From Defluviicoccus sp046348835 (lineage in GTDB: Bacteria; Pseudomonadota; Alphaproteobacteria; Rhodospirillales; Defluviicoccaceae): a stretch of DNA of 64,000 nt. The notes under the pieces are model-generated. The model was not told where the DNA came from, made no database searches, and saw only the letters and a program-made list of their open reading frames with translations. Positions 36,911 to 44,339 of this stretch are shown here, piece by piece; the stretch's first letter is position 1; each line of letters opens with the position of its first letter. The translations under genes and the position numbers were made by a program. The stretch lies in contig JAXMDM010000003.1 of the NCBI GenBank assembly GCA_046348835.1, forward strand, positions 1 to 64,000, read 5' to 3'.

Positions 36911-37831
36911 TCAGTGCCAGTGGCTGAGGTCGCGATCGAGCAGCCGGCCGAGGCGGGAGACGTCGGCGGAGAAGAAAGTGGCGAGCTCGCGCCGCATGTC
37001 CGCCGATAGCGGCGGCCGGACGTCCTTTTGCGTGTTTTTGGAGCGGAGCCAGCGGCGCAGCGGCTTGGTCCGCCGGCGCACCGTCGCCGGCGTTACCCGC
37101 GCCGCCTGCAGCGCCTTGACCACGATCGGCGGCGGGTTGACCAGGAACTGATGCAGGAACCGGTTCTTGTAGGTGCGGTGCTGGTTCTTCTGGTGCAGCT
37201 TCGCCGGCGGCGCCGCGGTCAGGCGGAGAAAGCCGCACAGCGTCTCGTAGACCTGGCCGGCATTGGCGGCCAGATCGTCGAAGATGACGACGTGGCAGCG
37301 GTCGCGACCGGCGACGTCGAACAGGCGTTCCACGTGCGGCGCCAGTGTCGCCACCTCCGCATAGTGGAGCAAGCGGGGGTCGCGGCAGCTCTTCGGCAGG
37401 GCGCGGCCGGCGGCACGGTCGTCCTGCAGGGCCCAGGCGCGGGCGAAATCGCGCTGGTCCTCGTCGAGGAGGAAAAGCAGCCGCCCATGGTAGGAATAGA
37501 CCATGTCGACCGGATTGCGGATGGTGACGATGAACCGTGCCTCCGGATCGAAGGTGCGGATGCGGTCGATGGCCTCGGCCGAGTAGAGGGACGACACCGA
37601 GCCTTCCCCGAAAGTCGTATGCTCGGCGGACAGGTGGGGGAAGTGCGGGGCGACGAACTCCGCCTGAAGGTAGGCCGGGTCCAAGGGCGGCAGATCGTCG
37701 CGGACGAAAAAGTGGGTCTCCTTCGGCCGCGAAAAGCAGACCTGAGGGTGGGCGGCGAGAATCTTGCTCAGCGCCGTGGTGCCGCAGCGGGGAGCGCCGA
37801 CGATGAAGAAGCTCGAGCGGTTGTCGAACAT
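36911..37831 (-). CDS. PAPS-dependent sulfotransferase
   Basis: A 306-residue sulfotransferase. The phosphosulfate loop is GAPRCGTTALSKILAAHP at about residues 12-29, followed by KETHFF; the 3-prime phosphate site is TIRNPVDMVYSYH near 105-117. It is related to, but not a close copy of, the sulfotransferase at 20.0-20.9 kb. It converges on the membrane acyltransferase gene. The acceptor is unknown. Confidence 0.88.
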   Translation of the reverse strand: MFDNRSSFFIVGAPRCGTTALSKILAAHPQVCFSRPKETHFFVRDDLPPLDPAYLQAEFVAPHFPHLSAEHTTFGEGSVSSLYSAEAIDRIRTFDPEARFIVTIRNPVDMVYSYHGRLLFLLDEDQRDFARAWALQDDRAAGRALPKSCRDPRLLHYAEVATLAPHVERLFDVAGRDRCHVVIFDDLAANAGQVYETLCGFLRLTAAPPAKLHQKNQHRTYKNRFLHQFLVNPPPIVVKALQAARVTPATVRRRTKPLRRWLRSKNTQKDVRPPLSADMRRELATFFSADVSRLGRLLDRDLSHWH

Positions 37832-38015
37832 GACCGGAGCGGTTCTGGAGGGGCGAGCGCGGATGCCTTCGCAGGCGAAGTTCGGCCAACGCTAGCGTGC
37901 CGGCGGCGGCAAAGCAACCGCGGTCTCCCGCGCCGGACTTGAGCGCCCTCGCCGTGGGGTGCAGACTTGCGGCGGTAACGGCGGACAACGCCCCGGTCAG
38001 GAAGGGAAGGAAACC

Positions 38016-38405
38016 ATGCAATCGGCCGACGATCCGGATGTAGCGGCGGCAGCGGCACGGGTGGAACGGCTTCTGCAGCAGGGCCACGCTCCCGCCGATG
38101 TGGCGGAGGCGAGGCTCGCCCTCAGCCGCGCCTTGGACCGGGCCGACCGCGACGCCGATTCCATGGCGGCGGCGCGCACCGGCATCAGCGAGCTGGCGGC
38201 CGCCTTCCAGGCCGACCCGCAGGCGCTGGCCGAGCCCATGCGGGCGCTGGTGAGCCAGTACCTGGCGGCGGCGCGGCGCACCAGCACGGCGCCCGATCGC
38301 GGCCTCCTGACCCCCATCGCGACCACCCTCGGCGGACTGGTCGTCGCCGAGGACGGCGCCGAGGAGGCCGACCTTGACGGCGACGAGGAGCCGGGCGGCC
38401 GTTGA
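38016..38405 (+). CDS. hypothetical helical protein coupled to queG
   Basis: A 129-residue, Ala/Arg/Asp-rich, mainly helical soluble protein with no recognised domain and no signal peptide. The start at 38016 is preceded by GAAGGGAAGG. The C-terminus is acidic (AEEADLDGDEEPGGR). Its stop overlaps the start region of queG, so the two are translationally linked, but no role in queuosine synthesis is known for such a protein. Confidence 0.6.
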   Translation: MQSADDPDVAAAAARVERLLQQGHAPADVAEARLALSRALDRADRDADSMAAARTGISELAAAFQADPQALAEPMRALVSQYLAAARRTSTAPDRGLLTPIATTLGGLVVAEDGAEEADLDGDEEPGGR

Positions 38406-39532
38406 GCGACGGTGACGCGCCCGACGGTGACGCGCCCGACGGTGACGCGCCCGATGGGGGTGTGCCTGACGGCGATGTGCCCAACGGGGGTGTGCCCGAT
38501 GGGGGCGAGGCCATCGCTGCCGCGATCAAGCGACAGGCCCTGGCCGTCGGTTTCGACACCGTCGCCATCACCGACGCCGTCGGCACCGCCGAGGACGCCG
38601 GGCATCTCGCCGCCTACCTGGCCGACGGCCGTCACGGCGACATGGCCTGGATGGAGAGGACGGCGGACCGCCGTGCCGATCCACGGGTGCTGTGGCCGGA
38701 GGCGCGCAGCGTCCTCGTCTGCGGCCTCAACTATGGTCCCGACGGCGATCCGCGCCGGCGCCAGGAGGCGGTCGACCGCGGTGCCATCAGCGTCTACGCC
38801 CTCGGCCGCGACTACCACGACGTCCTGCGCACCCGGCTGAAACGGCTGGCCGGATGGATCGTCGCCACCCACGGCGGCGAGGTGAAGGTGTTCGTCGATA
38901 CCGCGCCGGTGATGGAGAAGCCGTTGGCGCAGCGCGCCGGGGTCGGCTGGATCGGCAAGCACACCAATCTGGTCTCCCGCCGGTTCGGATCGTGGCTGTT
39001 CCTGGGCGAGGTGTTCACCACCCTGGCGCTGCCGCCCGACCCCCCGGCGACCGATCTGTGCGGCTCGTGCGACCGCTGCCGCCAGGCCTGCCCGACCGGG
39101 GCACTCGACGAGCCCTACCGCATCGAGCCGCGCCGCTGCCTGTCCTACCTCACCATCGAGCACAAGGGCGAGATCGCCGACGATCTGGCCGCCCTGTTCG
39201 GCAATCGGGTCTACGGCTGCGACGACTGCCTCGCCGTTTGTCCGTGGAACCGCTTCGCCAGCCCGGGCCCCCACCCGGAACTGCACGCGCGGCCCGATCT
39301 TGACCTGATGCCGCTGGAGACGCTGGCCGGCCTCGGCGACGGCGACTTCCGCCGTCTCTTCGCCGGCACCGCGATCAAGCGCTCCGGCCGCGACCGAATG
39401 GCACGCAACAGCAGCATCGCCCTGGCCAACGCCGGAGCCAGAGACGCCGGCGGCACCCGCAGGGCGAGCGCCCCTAAACCGCCCGGCGATGCCGGCGAAA
39501 GCAGCGCCGGCGCGGGCGAGAACGAAATCTGA
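38402..39532 (+). CDS. queG: epoxyqueuosine reductase
   Basis: A QueG protein, the iron-sulfur and cobalamin enzyme that reduces epoxyqueuosine to queuosine in tRNA. Two ferredoxin-type motifs are visible: CGSCDRCRQACP and CDDCLAVCPWN (about residues 220-285), after a conserved reductase block (RRFGSWLFLGEVFTTL). The first 35 residues are a DGDAP-type pentapeptide repeat, not part of the family, encoded by seven 15-bp units. The TTG at 38402 overlaps the previous stop; the true start may be a GTG inside the repeat, such as 38462. Being a cobalamin enzyme it fits the B12 regulation elsewhere in the window. Confidence 0.93.
   Translation: MSDGDAPDGDAPDGDAPDGGVPDGDVPNGGVPDGGEAIAAAIKRQALAVGFDTVAITDAVGTAEDAGHLAAYLADGRHGDMAWMERTADRRADPRVLWPEARSVLVCGLNYGPDGDPRRRQEAVDRGAISVYALGRDYHDVLRTRLKRLAGWIVATHGGEVKVFVDTAPVMEKPLAQRAGVGWIGKHTNLVSRRFGSWLFLGEVFTTLALPPDPPATDLCGSCDRCRQACPTGALDEPYRIEPRRCLSYLTIEHKGEIADDLAALFGNRVYGCDDCLAVCPWNRFASPGPHPELHARPDLDLMPLETLAGLGDGDFRRLFAGTAIKRSGRDRMARNSSIALANAGARDAGGTRRASAPKPPGDAGESSAGAGENEI
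38408..38512 (+). repeat. in-frame 15-bp tandem repeat at the start of queG
   Basis: Seven units of the form GACGGTGACGCGCCC run without gaps. The first three are identical; later units drift to GATGGGGGTGTGCCT, GACGGCGATGTGCCC and AACGGGGGTGTGCCC, and the seventh is partial. They encode DGDAP, DGGVP, DGDVP and NGGVP. GGGGGTGTG inside the units could act as alternative ribosome sites and starts. Copy number may vary between strains. Confidence 0.85.
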
Positions 39533-39652
39533 AGGCGGGCGAAACGAGCGCGGCCGACAGGAGGCGGATCTCCGCTAAACCCGCGGGCACACGCGCAAAC
39601 CGCCCACGCCACCCGCAAGGGCGGCATGAGCAGCGGCCGGGATGCCGCGGGT

Positions 39653-40042
39653 CTACTTCGCCGCGAGAACGCGGGCGAGCTGACTCAATGCCTCGCGATG
39701 CCGGTCGTTGGGAATCTGGGTAAAATTCCGCGCCAGCTCGAGACACATCCGCTGTCGGACCGAAAGATCCTCATCGCCGACGTTGCCGTCCAGGCCTTCG
39801 AAGAAATAGCTGACCGGCACCTGCAGGACGCGAGCGATCTCATACAACCGACCCGCCGAGATGCGGTTGATCCCACGCTCGTACTTATGCGCCTGCTGAT
39901 AGGTTACCCCGATCAGGTTGGCCATCTGTTGCTGGCTCAGTCCCAGCATCACCCGCCGCTCGCGGATCCGGCCGCCGACATAGCCGTCGACGTCGGTTTC
40001 GGTTCCTGCTTGGTTCGTCATGTCGTCATCAAAGGGCACCAT
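39653..40042 (-). CDS. XRE-family transcriptional regulator
   Basis: A 129-residue DNA-binding protein. The helix-turn-helix lies at about residues 24-78 (IRERRVMLGLSQQQMANLIG, then VTYQQAHKYERGINRISAGR), a layout common in alphaproteobacterial regulators, followed by a short helical tail. The ATG at 40042 has GGAG upstream; an internal ATG at 40021 lacks one. It is transcribed away from phaR's end, with phaR upstream on the same strand, and its target is not known. Confidence 0.9.
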   Translation of the reverse strand: MVPFDDDMTNQAGTETDVDGYVGGRIRERRVMLGLSQQQMANLIGVTYQQAHKYERGINRISAGRLYEIARVLQVPVSYFFEGLDGNVGDEDLSVRQRMCLELARNFTQIPNDRHREALSQLARVLAAK

Positions 40043-40391
40043 GGTGAATTACTCCACGACAAATCGCCGACTCAGGACTTCCTGTCGGAAGTTCTGCCCC
40101 TTCGGCGATACGTCCCCCTTGCCGAGCCCCACGGATCCGAAAGAGTGCCTTTCGCAGCGCATCGGTTGCGCACAAGAGGCTATTCCCAACCCAGACGCTC
40201 TCCCCTGCAAGAAGTAGCGAGTCCGGATGCGGACGGCAAGCTGTCTTCGACCGTAGGGCGCAGGCGGGCGGGCAAACAGCTATTGCCCCGCCGCGTTGGA
40301 CCGTCCGACGGAGGGCGATCCCGGCGCCGGGTGGTGGAACTCGGTTACAGAAAAGCGGCGACGATGGCGTCGCCGAAGGCGGCCGGCCGGG
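40043..40391. other. intergenic region between phaR and the XRE regulator
   Basis: Contains the phaR terminator hairpin (40351-40376). The rest must hold the promoter of the XRE gene. No further gene or RNA is recognised. Confidence 0.5.
40351..40376 (-). terminator. rho-independent terminator of phaR
   Basis: On the minus strand CGGCGACGCCATCGTCGCCG folds into a stem and is followed by CTTTTCTG, 16 bases after the phaR stop. Confidence 0.75.
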
Positions 40392-41021
40392 CTACTTCCG
40401 GCTCCGCTCGCTCACCAGCACGTCGAGCTGCTGCTTTATCTTGTCGAGCTGCGCCCGCAGTTCGTCGATCTGGACCTCGGTCGAAGGCGAATTCTTGCCA
40501 TCGGAGTTGTCCCGCTTGTCGCCATTGTGGCCGCCACTCGAGTAGAACGGCGCGAACATGCGCATCGCCTGGTCGAACAGGGCCAGTTGCTGCTTGCCCA
40601 TCTCGTCGAAAGACGCGAACGGCATCAGCCCATCGAGCGTGCCGCGAAAATACGACCGGATCTGCTCCTGGTTGCGGGTGAAGGCATGCATCGTCTGCTC
40701 GAGATAGCGCGGGACCACCACCTGCAGGCTGTCGCCGTAAAAGCTGATCAGGTTGCGCAGGAAGCTCACCGGCAGCATGCTCTGCCCCTTCGCTTCCTCC
40801 TCGACGATGATATGGGTGAGGACGGAGCGGGTGATGTCCTCTCCCGTCTTGGCGTCATAGACGGCGAAATCGGCGCCGCCCTTCACCAGCTGGGACAAGT
40901 AGTCGAGGGTGACGTAACAGCTGGTGGCCGTGTTGTAGAGGCGGCGGTTCGCGTACTTCTTGATGGTGATCCGCCCACCCTCTGCCGTTGCCGGCGAGTC
41001 TGCCGCCGTTTCATCGTTCAT
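40392..41021 (-). CDS. phaR: polyhydroxyalkanoate synthesis repressor PhaR
   Basis: A 209-residue PHA repressor. The PHB/PHA accumulation regulator DNA-binding domain is seen at residues about 17-80 (ITIKKYANRRLYNTATSCYV, VYDAKTGEDITRSVL), then two PHB_acc repeats with QSMLPVSFLRNLISFYGDSL and a C-terminal coiled-coil tail (ELRAQLDKIKQQLDVL). PhaR senses PHA polymer and represses phasin and its own gene. The start at 41021 follows the shared core; the frame is open to 41087. A palindromic TTGCATTGCAA upstream is a likely operator. Confidence 0.97.
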   Translation of the reverse strand: MNDETAADSPATAEGGRITIKKYANRRLYNTATSCYVTLDYLSQLVKGGADFAVYDAKTGEDITRSVLTHIIVEEEAKGQSMLPVSFLRNLISFYGDSLQVVVPRYLEQTMHAFTRNQEQIRSYFRGTLDGLMPFASFDEMGKQQLALFDQAMRMFAPFYSSGGHNGDKRDNSDGKNSPSTEVQIDELRAQLDKIKQQLDVLVSERSRK

Positions 41022-41105
41022 TTGCGGTGATCCGTAGCCGTACGTGACGGTCCGTGCTCCAGAATATGAAGCATAGCTGCTCCCCATTTAGTATCGACAA
41101 AAACA

Positions 41106-41120
41106 TTTTGCATTGCAACA
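41106..41120. promoter_or_regulatory. candidate PhaR operator in the phaR/hbd divergent region
   Basis: TTGCATTGCAA at 41108-41118 is a perfect palindrome around a central T, in the 355-base gap between the divergent phaR and 3-hydroxybutyryl-CoA dehydrogenase genes. Its TGCATTGCAA half matches TGCACCGCAA before the phasin gene in 8 of 10 positions. Nothing else was recognised in this gap. Confidence 0.5.
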
Positions 41121-41376
41121 TCTCCCTGGAAATTTGCACAAGCTTGATGAGGAAATCCTCTCGGTTGCGAAAGGTGGCGGCGTTCCGCGTCTCGCTCTAC
41201 CCAGCCGCGCCTTGGCGGTGCCCTTCGGCCGTCACTTTTGACATGTGAGAGACGACGGCGGATGCTAGAACCGCATTCTGGCTTCGCGCCGCGCCGACGC
41301 CTGCTCGGCCGCGGCGGCGCACGGCTTTTGCGGCCGCCCGCCAACTTCAGAAACGACACACGAGGGACGACAATCC

Positions 41377-42273
41377 ATGCAAATCAAGACGGTCGGCATC
41401 ATCGGTACGGGCACCATGGGCCTCGGCATCACCCAGGTCTGCGCCCAGGCCGGCTTTACCGTGATCGCCGTGAAAGCCACCCCGGGCTCGTGGGAGAAAG
41501 CAAAAGCATCGCTGGTGGGCGGTCTCGCCAAGGCGGTGGAGCGCGGCAAGCTGCCGGCGGAGGAGCGCGACGCGATGCTGTCGCGAATCACCTTCACCAC
41601 CGACGAGCGGGCGGTGGCGGACGTGGACCTGGTCATCGAATCGATCGTCGAGGATATCGACACCAAGAAGGACCTGTTCCGTCGCCTCGAGGGCATCTGC
41701 CGGCCCGATACGCTGTTGACCACCAACACCTCCACCTTGTCGGTGACGGCGATGATGGCGGTATGCAAACACCGTGACCGCGTCGCCGGGCTGCACTTCT
41801 TCAATCCGGCGCAGGTGATGAAGCTGGTGGAGATCGTCCATGCCTTCGAGACCGCCGAGGCGGTGGTCGACGGCCTCAACGGCTTCTGCAAGGCCATCGG
41901 CAAGGACCCGGTGATCGTCCAGGATACGACCGGCTTCATCGTCAATCGCCTGCTCACCCCCTACATGCTCAACGCGATCCGCATGCTGGAGCGGGGCACC
42001 GGCACCATCGAAAGCATCGACCAGGCCATGAGGTTGGGCGCCGCCCATCCCATGGGGCCGTTCGAGTTGGCCGACTACATCGGTCTGGATGTGGTCGAGG
42101 CGATGGCCCACAACATCTTCGAGGACGTGCGCCATGAGCACCATGCGCCGCCGCACACCCTGACCCGGCTGGTGCAGTTGGGCTATCTGGGGCGGAAGAC
42201 CGGCAAGGGCTTCTACGACTACGCGCAGCGGCCGCCGGTGCAGAATCCGCAGTTGCTGCGGCCGGTGGTGTGA
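41377..42273 (+). CDS. 3-hydroxybutyryl-CoA dehydrogenase
   Basis: A 298-residue NAD(P)-dependent 3-hydroxyacyl-CoA dehydrogenase. The Rossmann motif GIIGTGTMGLGI is at residues about 7-18, the catalytic block GLHFFNPAQVMKLVEI near 140-155, and DTTGFIVNRLL near 185; the C-terminal domain has RLGAAHPMGPFELADYIGLD. It interconverts acetoacetyl- and 3-hydroxybutyryl-CoA in PHA, butyrate or fatty acid metabolism. It diverges from phaR across a shared candidate operator, and its stop overlaps the next gene. Confidence 0.95.
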   Translation: MQIKTVGIIGTGTMGLGITQVCAQAGFTVIAVKATPGSWEKAKASLVGGLAKAVERGKLPAEERDAMLSRITFTTDERAVADVDLVIESIVEDIDTKKDLFRRLEGICRPDTLLTTNTSTLSVTAMMAVCKHRDRVAGLHFFNPAQVMKLVEIVHAFETAEAVVDGLNGFCKAIGKDPVIVQDTTGFIVNRLLTPYMLNAIRMLERGTGTIESIDQAMRLGAAHPMGPFELADYIGLDVVEAMAHNIFEDVRHEHHAPPHTLTRLVQLGYLGRKTGKGFYDYAQRPPVQNPQLLRPVV

Positions 42274-43385
42274 TCGCCGCCGACGGCGGCGCGGAGAACG
42301 CTTCGCCGCCGCCGTCGGATCCGGCGATGCGGGGGGACATGCCGCGGAGGGATATGGCGCGGGGGGACATGGCCTGGGGGGAGACGGTGCGGGGGGATAC
42401 GGTAGGGGGAGGCGGTGCGGCCGACGTCGGCGTCGCGCCCGCTCGGCCCCCGGTGCGCGTTCCAGCCCCTCCTTCGCCGACGCCCGCGTCGCTGCGGCGC
42501 CGGACGCTGCGGGCGACGGCGATCGGCACCAGCGCCGTCGTCATGTGGTCGGCGACCCCGGTTCTGGCCACCTACGTCAGCGACGTTCCCCCCTTCCTCC
42601 TTCTCGCCCTGGCGTTCTCCATCGCCTTCTCCCTCGTCTGCCTCCGCTGGCTGGTCCAGGGCGGCGATCTCGTCCGCCGCTTCCGCTACCCGCCGGCGGC
42701 CTGGGCGATCGGCCTTTTCGGTTTTCTCGGCTGGCATTTCTGCTACTTCCTCGCCGTCCGCCATGCCCCGGTGGCGGAAGCGAGCCTGATCAACCACCTA
42801 TGGCCGCTGTTGATCGTCCTCTTCTCGGCACTGCTGCCGGGCGAGCGCCTGCGCTGGTGGCACCTGGTCGGGGCGGCGGCGGGCTTGGCCGGCACCGTGC
42901 TGTTGGTCACAGACGGGGGCCGCCTGACGTTTAAGATGCAGTTCGCCACCGGCTATGCCCTGGCGCTCGCCTGTGCCTTCATCTGGTCGGGATACTCGGT
43001 GCTCAATCGCCGCTTCGCCCGCACCGTCTCCACCGAAGCGGTGGGTGCCTTCTGCGGCGCCACGGCGGTGATGGCGGTGCTCGGCCATCTCGCCTTCGAG
43101 ACCACGGTGTGGCCGGCGGGAGCGGCATGGCTGGCGGTACTGGCGCTGGGCATCGGCCCCCTCGGCGCGGCATTTTTTACTTGGGACTATGGAACCAAGC
43201 ATGGCGATATTCGCGTTCTGGGAGCAGCGTCTTATCTCACCCCGATGCTGGCGGCAGCGCTCCTGGTCGGATTCGGGCGCACCGAGGCGACGTGGACGCT
43301 GCTGACCGCATGCCTGTTGATCACCGGCGGCGCTGCATTGGCGGCCTGCGACCTTTTGATTCCGGCCCGCGAGCGGCGGCGCTGA
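42270..43385 (+). CDS. EamA/DMT-family transporter
   Basis: An integral membrane protein with ten predicted segments and two EamA (drug/metabolite transporter) repeats: about residues 85-210 (TSAVVMWSATPVLATYVSDV, WPLLIVLFSALLPGERLRW) and 220-365 (LGIGPLGAAFFTWDYGTKHG). The N-terminal 75 residues are non-conserved and contain six MxRGD-type pentapeptides encoded by 15-bp repeats. The GTG at 42270 overlaps the dehydrogenase stop, but any of four in-frame ATGs from 42327 to 42369, each preceded by a G-rich tract, could be the real start. The substrate is unknown. Confidence 0.85.
   Translation: MIAADGGAENASPPPSDPAMRGDMPRRDMARGDMAWGETVRGDTVGGGGAADVGVAPARPPVRVPAPPSPTPASLRRRTLRATAIGTSAVVMWSATPVLATYVSDVPPFLLLALAFSIAFSLVCLRWLVQGGDLVRRFRYPPAAWAIGLFGFLGWHFCYFLAVRHAPVAEASLINHLWPLLIVLFSALLPGERLRWWHLVGAAAGLAGTVLLVTDGGRLTFKMQFATGYALALACAFIWSGYSVLNRRFARTVSTEAVGAFCGATAVMAVLGHLAFETTVWPAGAAWLAVLALGIGPLGAAFFTWDYGTKHGDIRVLGAASYLTPMLAAALLVGFGRTEATWTLLTACLLITGGAALAACDLLIPARERRR
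42324..42413 (+). repeat. in-frame 15-bp tandem repeat at the start of the DMT gene
   Basis: Six 15-bp units resembling ATGGCGCGGGGGGAC, with three units carrying both a G-rich SD-like tract and an ATG. They encode AMRGD, MPRRD, MARGD, MAWGE, TVRGD and TVGGG. The arrangement parallels that at the start of queG. Confidence 0.75.
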
Positions 43386-43543
43386 AACACGATCCACAGT
43401 GGCACGATTGTACCAGAAAGCACGCGATATACCTCTTCGGCGTCCCTGCTGCGACGCAACAACTGGACGCGCAGGGGGGAAGCCGATAAAAGTACGCCCC
43501 TGAGTGGGGATATCAGCTAAAACCAGGAGTTGGCGACCCGGTC

Positions 43544-44338
43544 ATGGATCATCTCGATGTACTAGAGAGTAAATCCATCTACATCATACGCGAGGCCTTC
43601 AATAAGATCGAAAAGCTAGCGATGCTTTGGTCGATCGGGAAGGACTCGAATGTCATGTTGTGGATGGCCCGCAAGGCATTCTTCGGTCACATTCCCTTCC
43701 CGCTGCTCAATATCGATACGGGCAAGAAATTCGCCGAAGTCTACGAGTTCCGCGATCGCATAACCAAAGAATGGGAACTCGACGTGCGAATCGGCACCTG
43801 TCCGCCGGTCGAGGAGATGGATCCGTCGCTGCCGCCCGCCGCCCGTTCCGCCGCCCGCAAGACCGCCGGCCTGAAGGCGCTGATTGCCGCCGGCGCCTAC
43901 ACCGGCCTGATCGCCGGCATTCGCCGCGACGAGGAGGGGACCCGCGCCAAGGAGCGCGTCTTCAGCCCCCGCTCCGAGCACAACACCTGGAACTTCCGCG
44001 ATCAGCCGCCGGAATTCTGGGACCAGTTCAACACCGAGTTTGCCCCCGGTACCCACGTCCGCATCCATCCGCTCCTGCACTGGACCGAGATGGACATCTG
44101 GCTCTACACCCGCCGGGAGAACATCCCGCTGGTGCCGCTGTACTTCGCTAAGAACGGCAAGCGCTACCGCTCGCTAGGCGACCACGACATCACCTTCCCG
44201 GTCGACAGCACAGCGGCAACGCTCGACGACATTATCGAGGAACTGGCGCAGACGAAGATCGCGGAACGCGCCGGCCGTGCCATGGATCATGAAGCGGAGG
44301 ATGCTTTCGAGCGCCTTCGCGCCGATGGATACCTGTGA
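43544..44338 (+). CDS. cysD: sulfate adenylyltransferase subunit 2 (short, divergent CysD)
   Basis: A 264-residue ATP sulfurylase small subunit. The PP-loop LWSIGKDSNVML near residue 29 and the family block GIRRDEEGTRAKERVFSP near 123 are clear. It is about 40 residues shorter than typical CysD: the segment between VPLYF and RYRSLGDHD is condensed. It pairs with CysNC, starting 1 base before its ATG, to make APS/PAPS. No assimilatory sulfate-reduction genes are adjacent, so the PAPS may serve sulfation. Confidence 0.93.
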   Translation: MDHLDVLESKSIYIIREAFNKIEKLAMLWSIGKDSNVMLWMARKAFFGHIPFPLLNIDTGKKFAEVYEFRDRITKEWELDVRIGTCPPVEEMDPSLPPAARSAARKTAGLKALIAAGAYTGLIAGIRRDEEGTRAKERVFSPRSEHNTWNFRDQPPEFWDQFNTEFAPGTHVRIHPLLHWTEMDIWLYTRRENIPLVPLYFAKNGKRYRSLGDHDITFPVDSTAATLDDIIEELAQTKIAERAGRAMDHEAEDAFERLRADGYL

Positions 44339-44339
44339 C

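Noticed and set aside
38408..38512. Tandem repeat considered as a CRISPR array
   Set aside because: Units are contiguous 15-bp coding repeats without spacers; no cas genes occur in the window.
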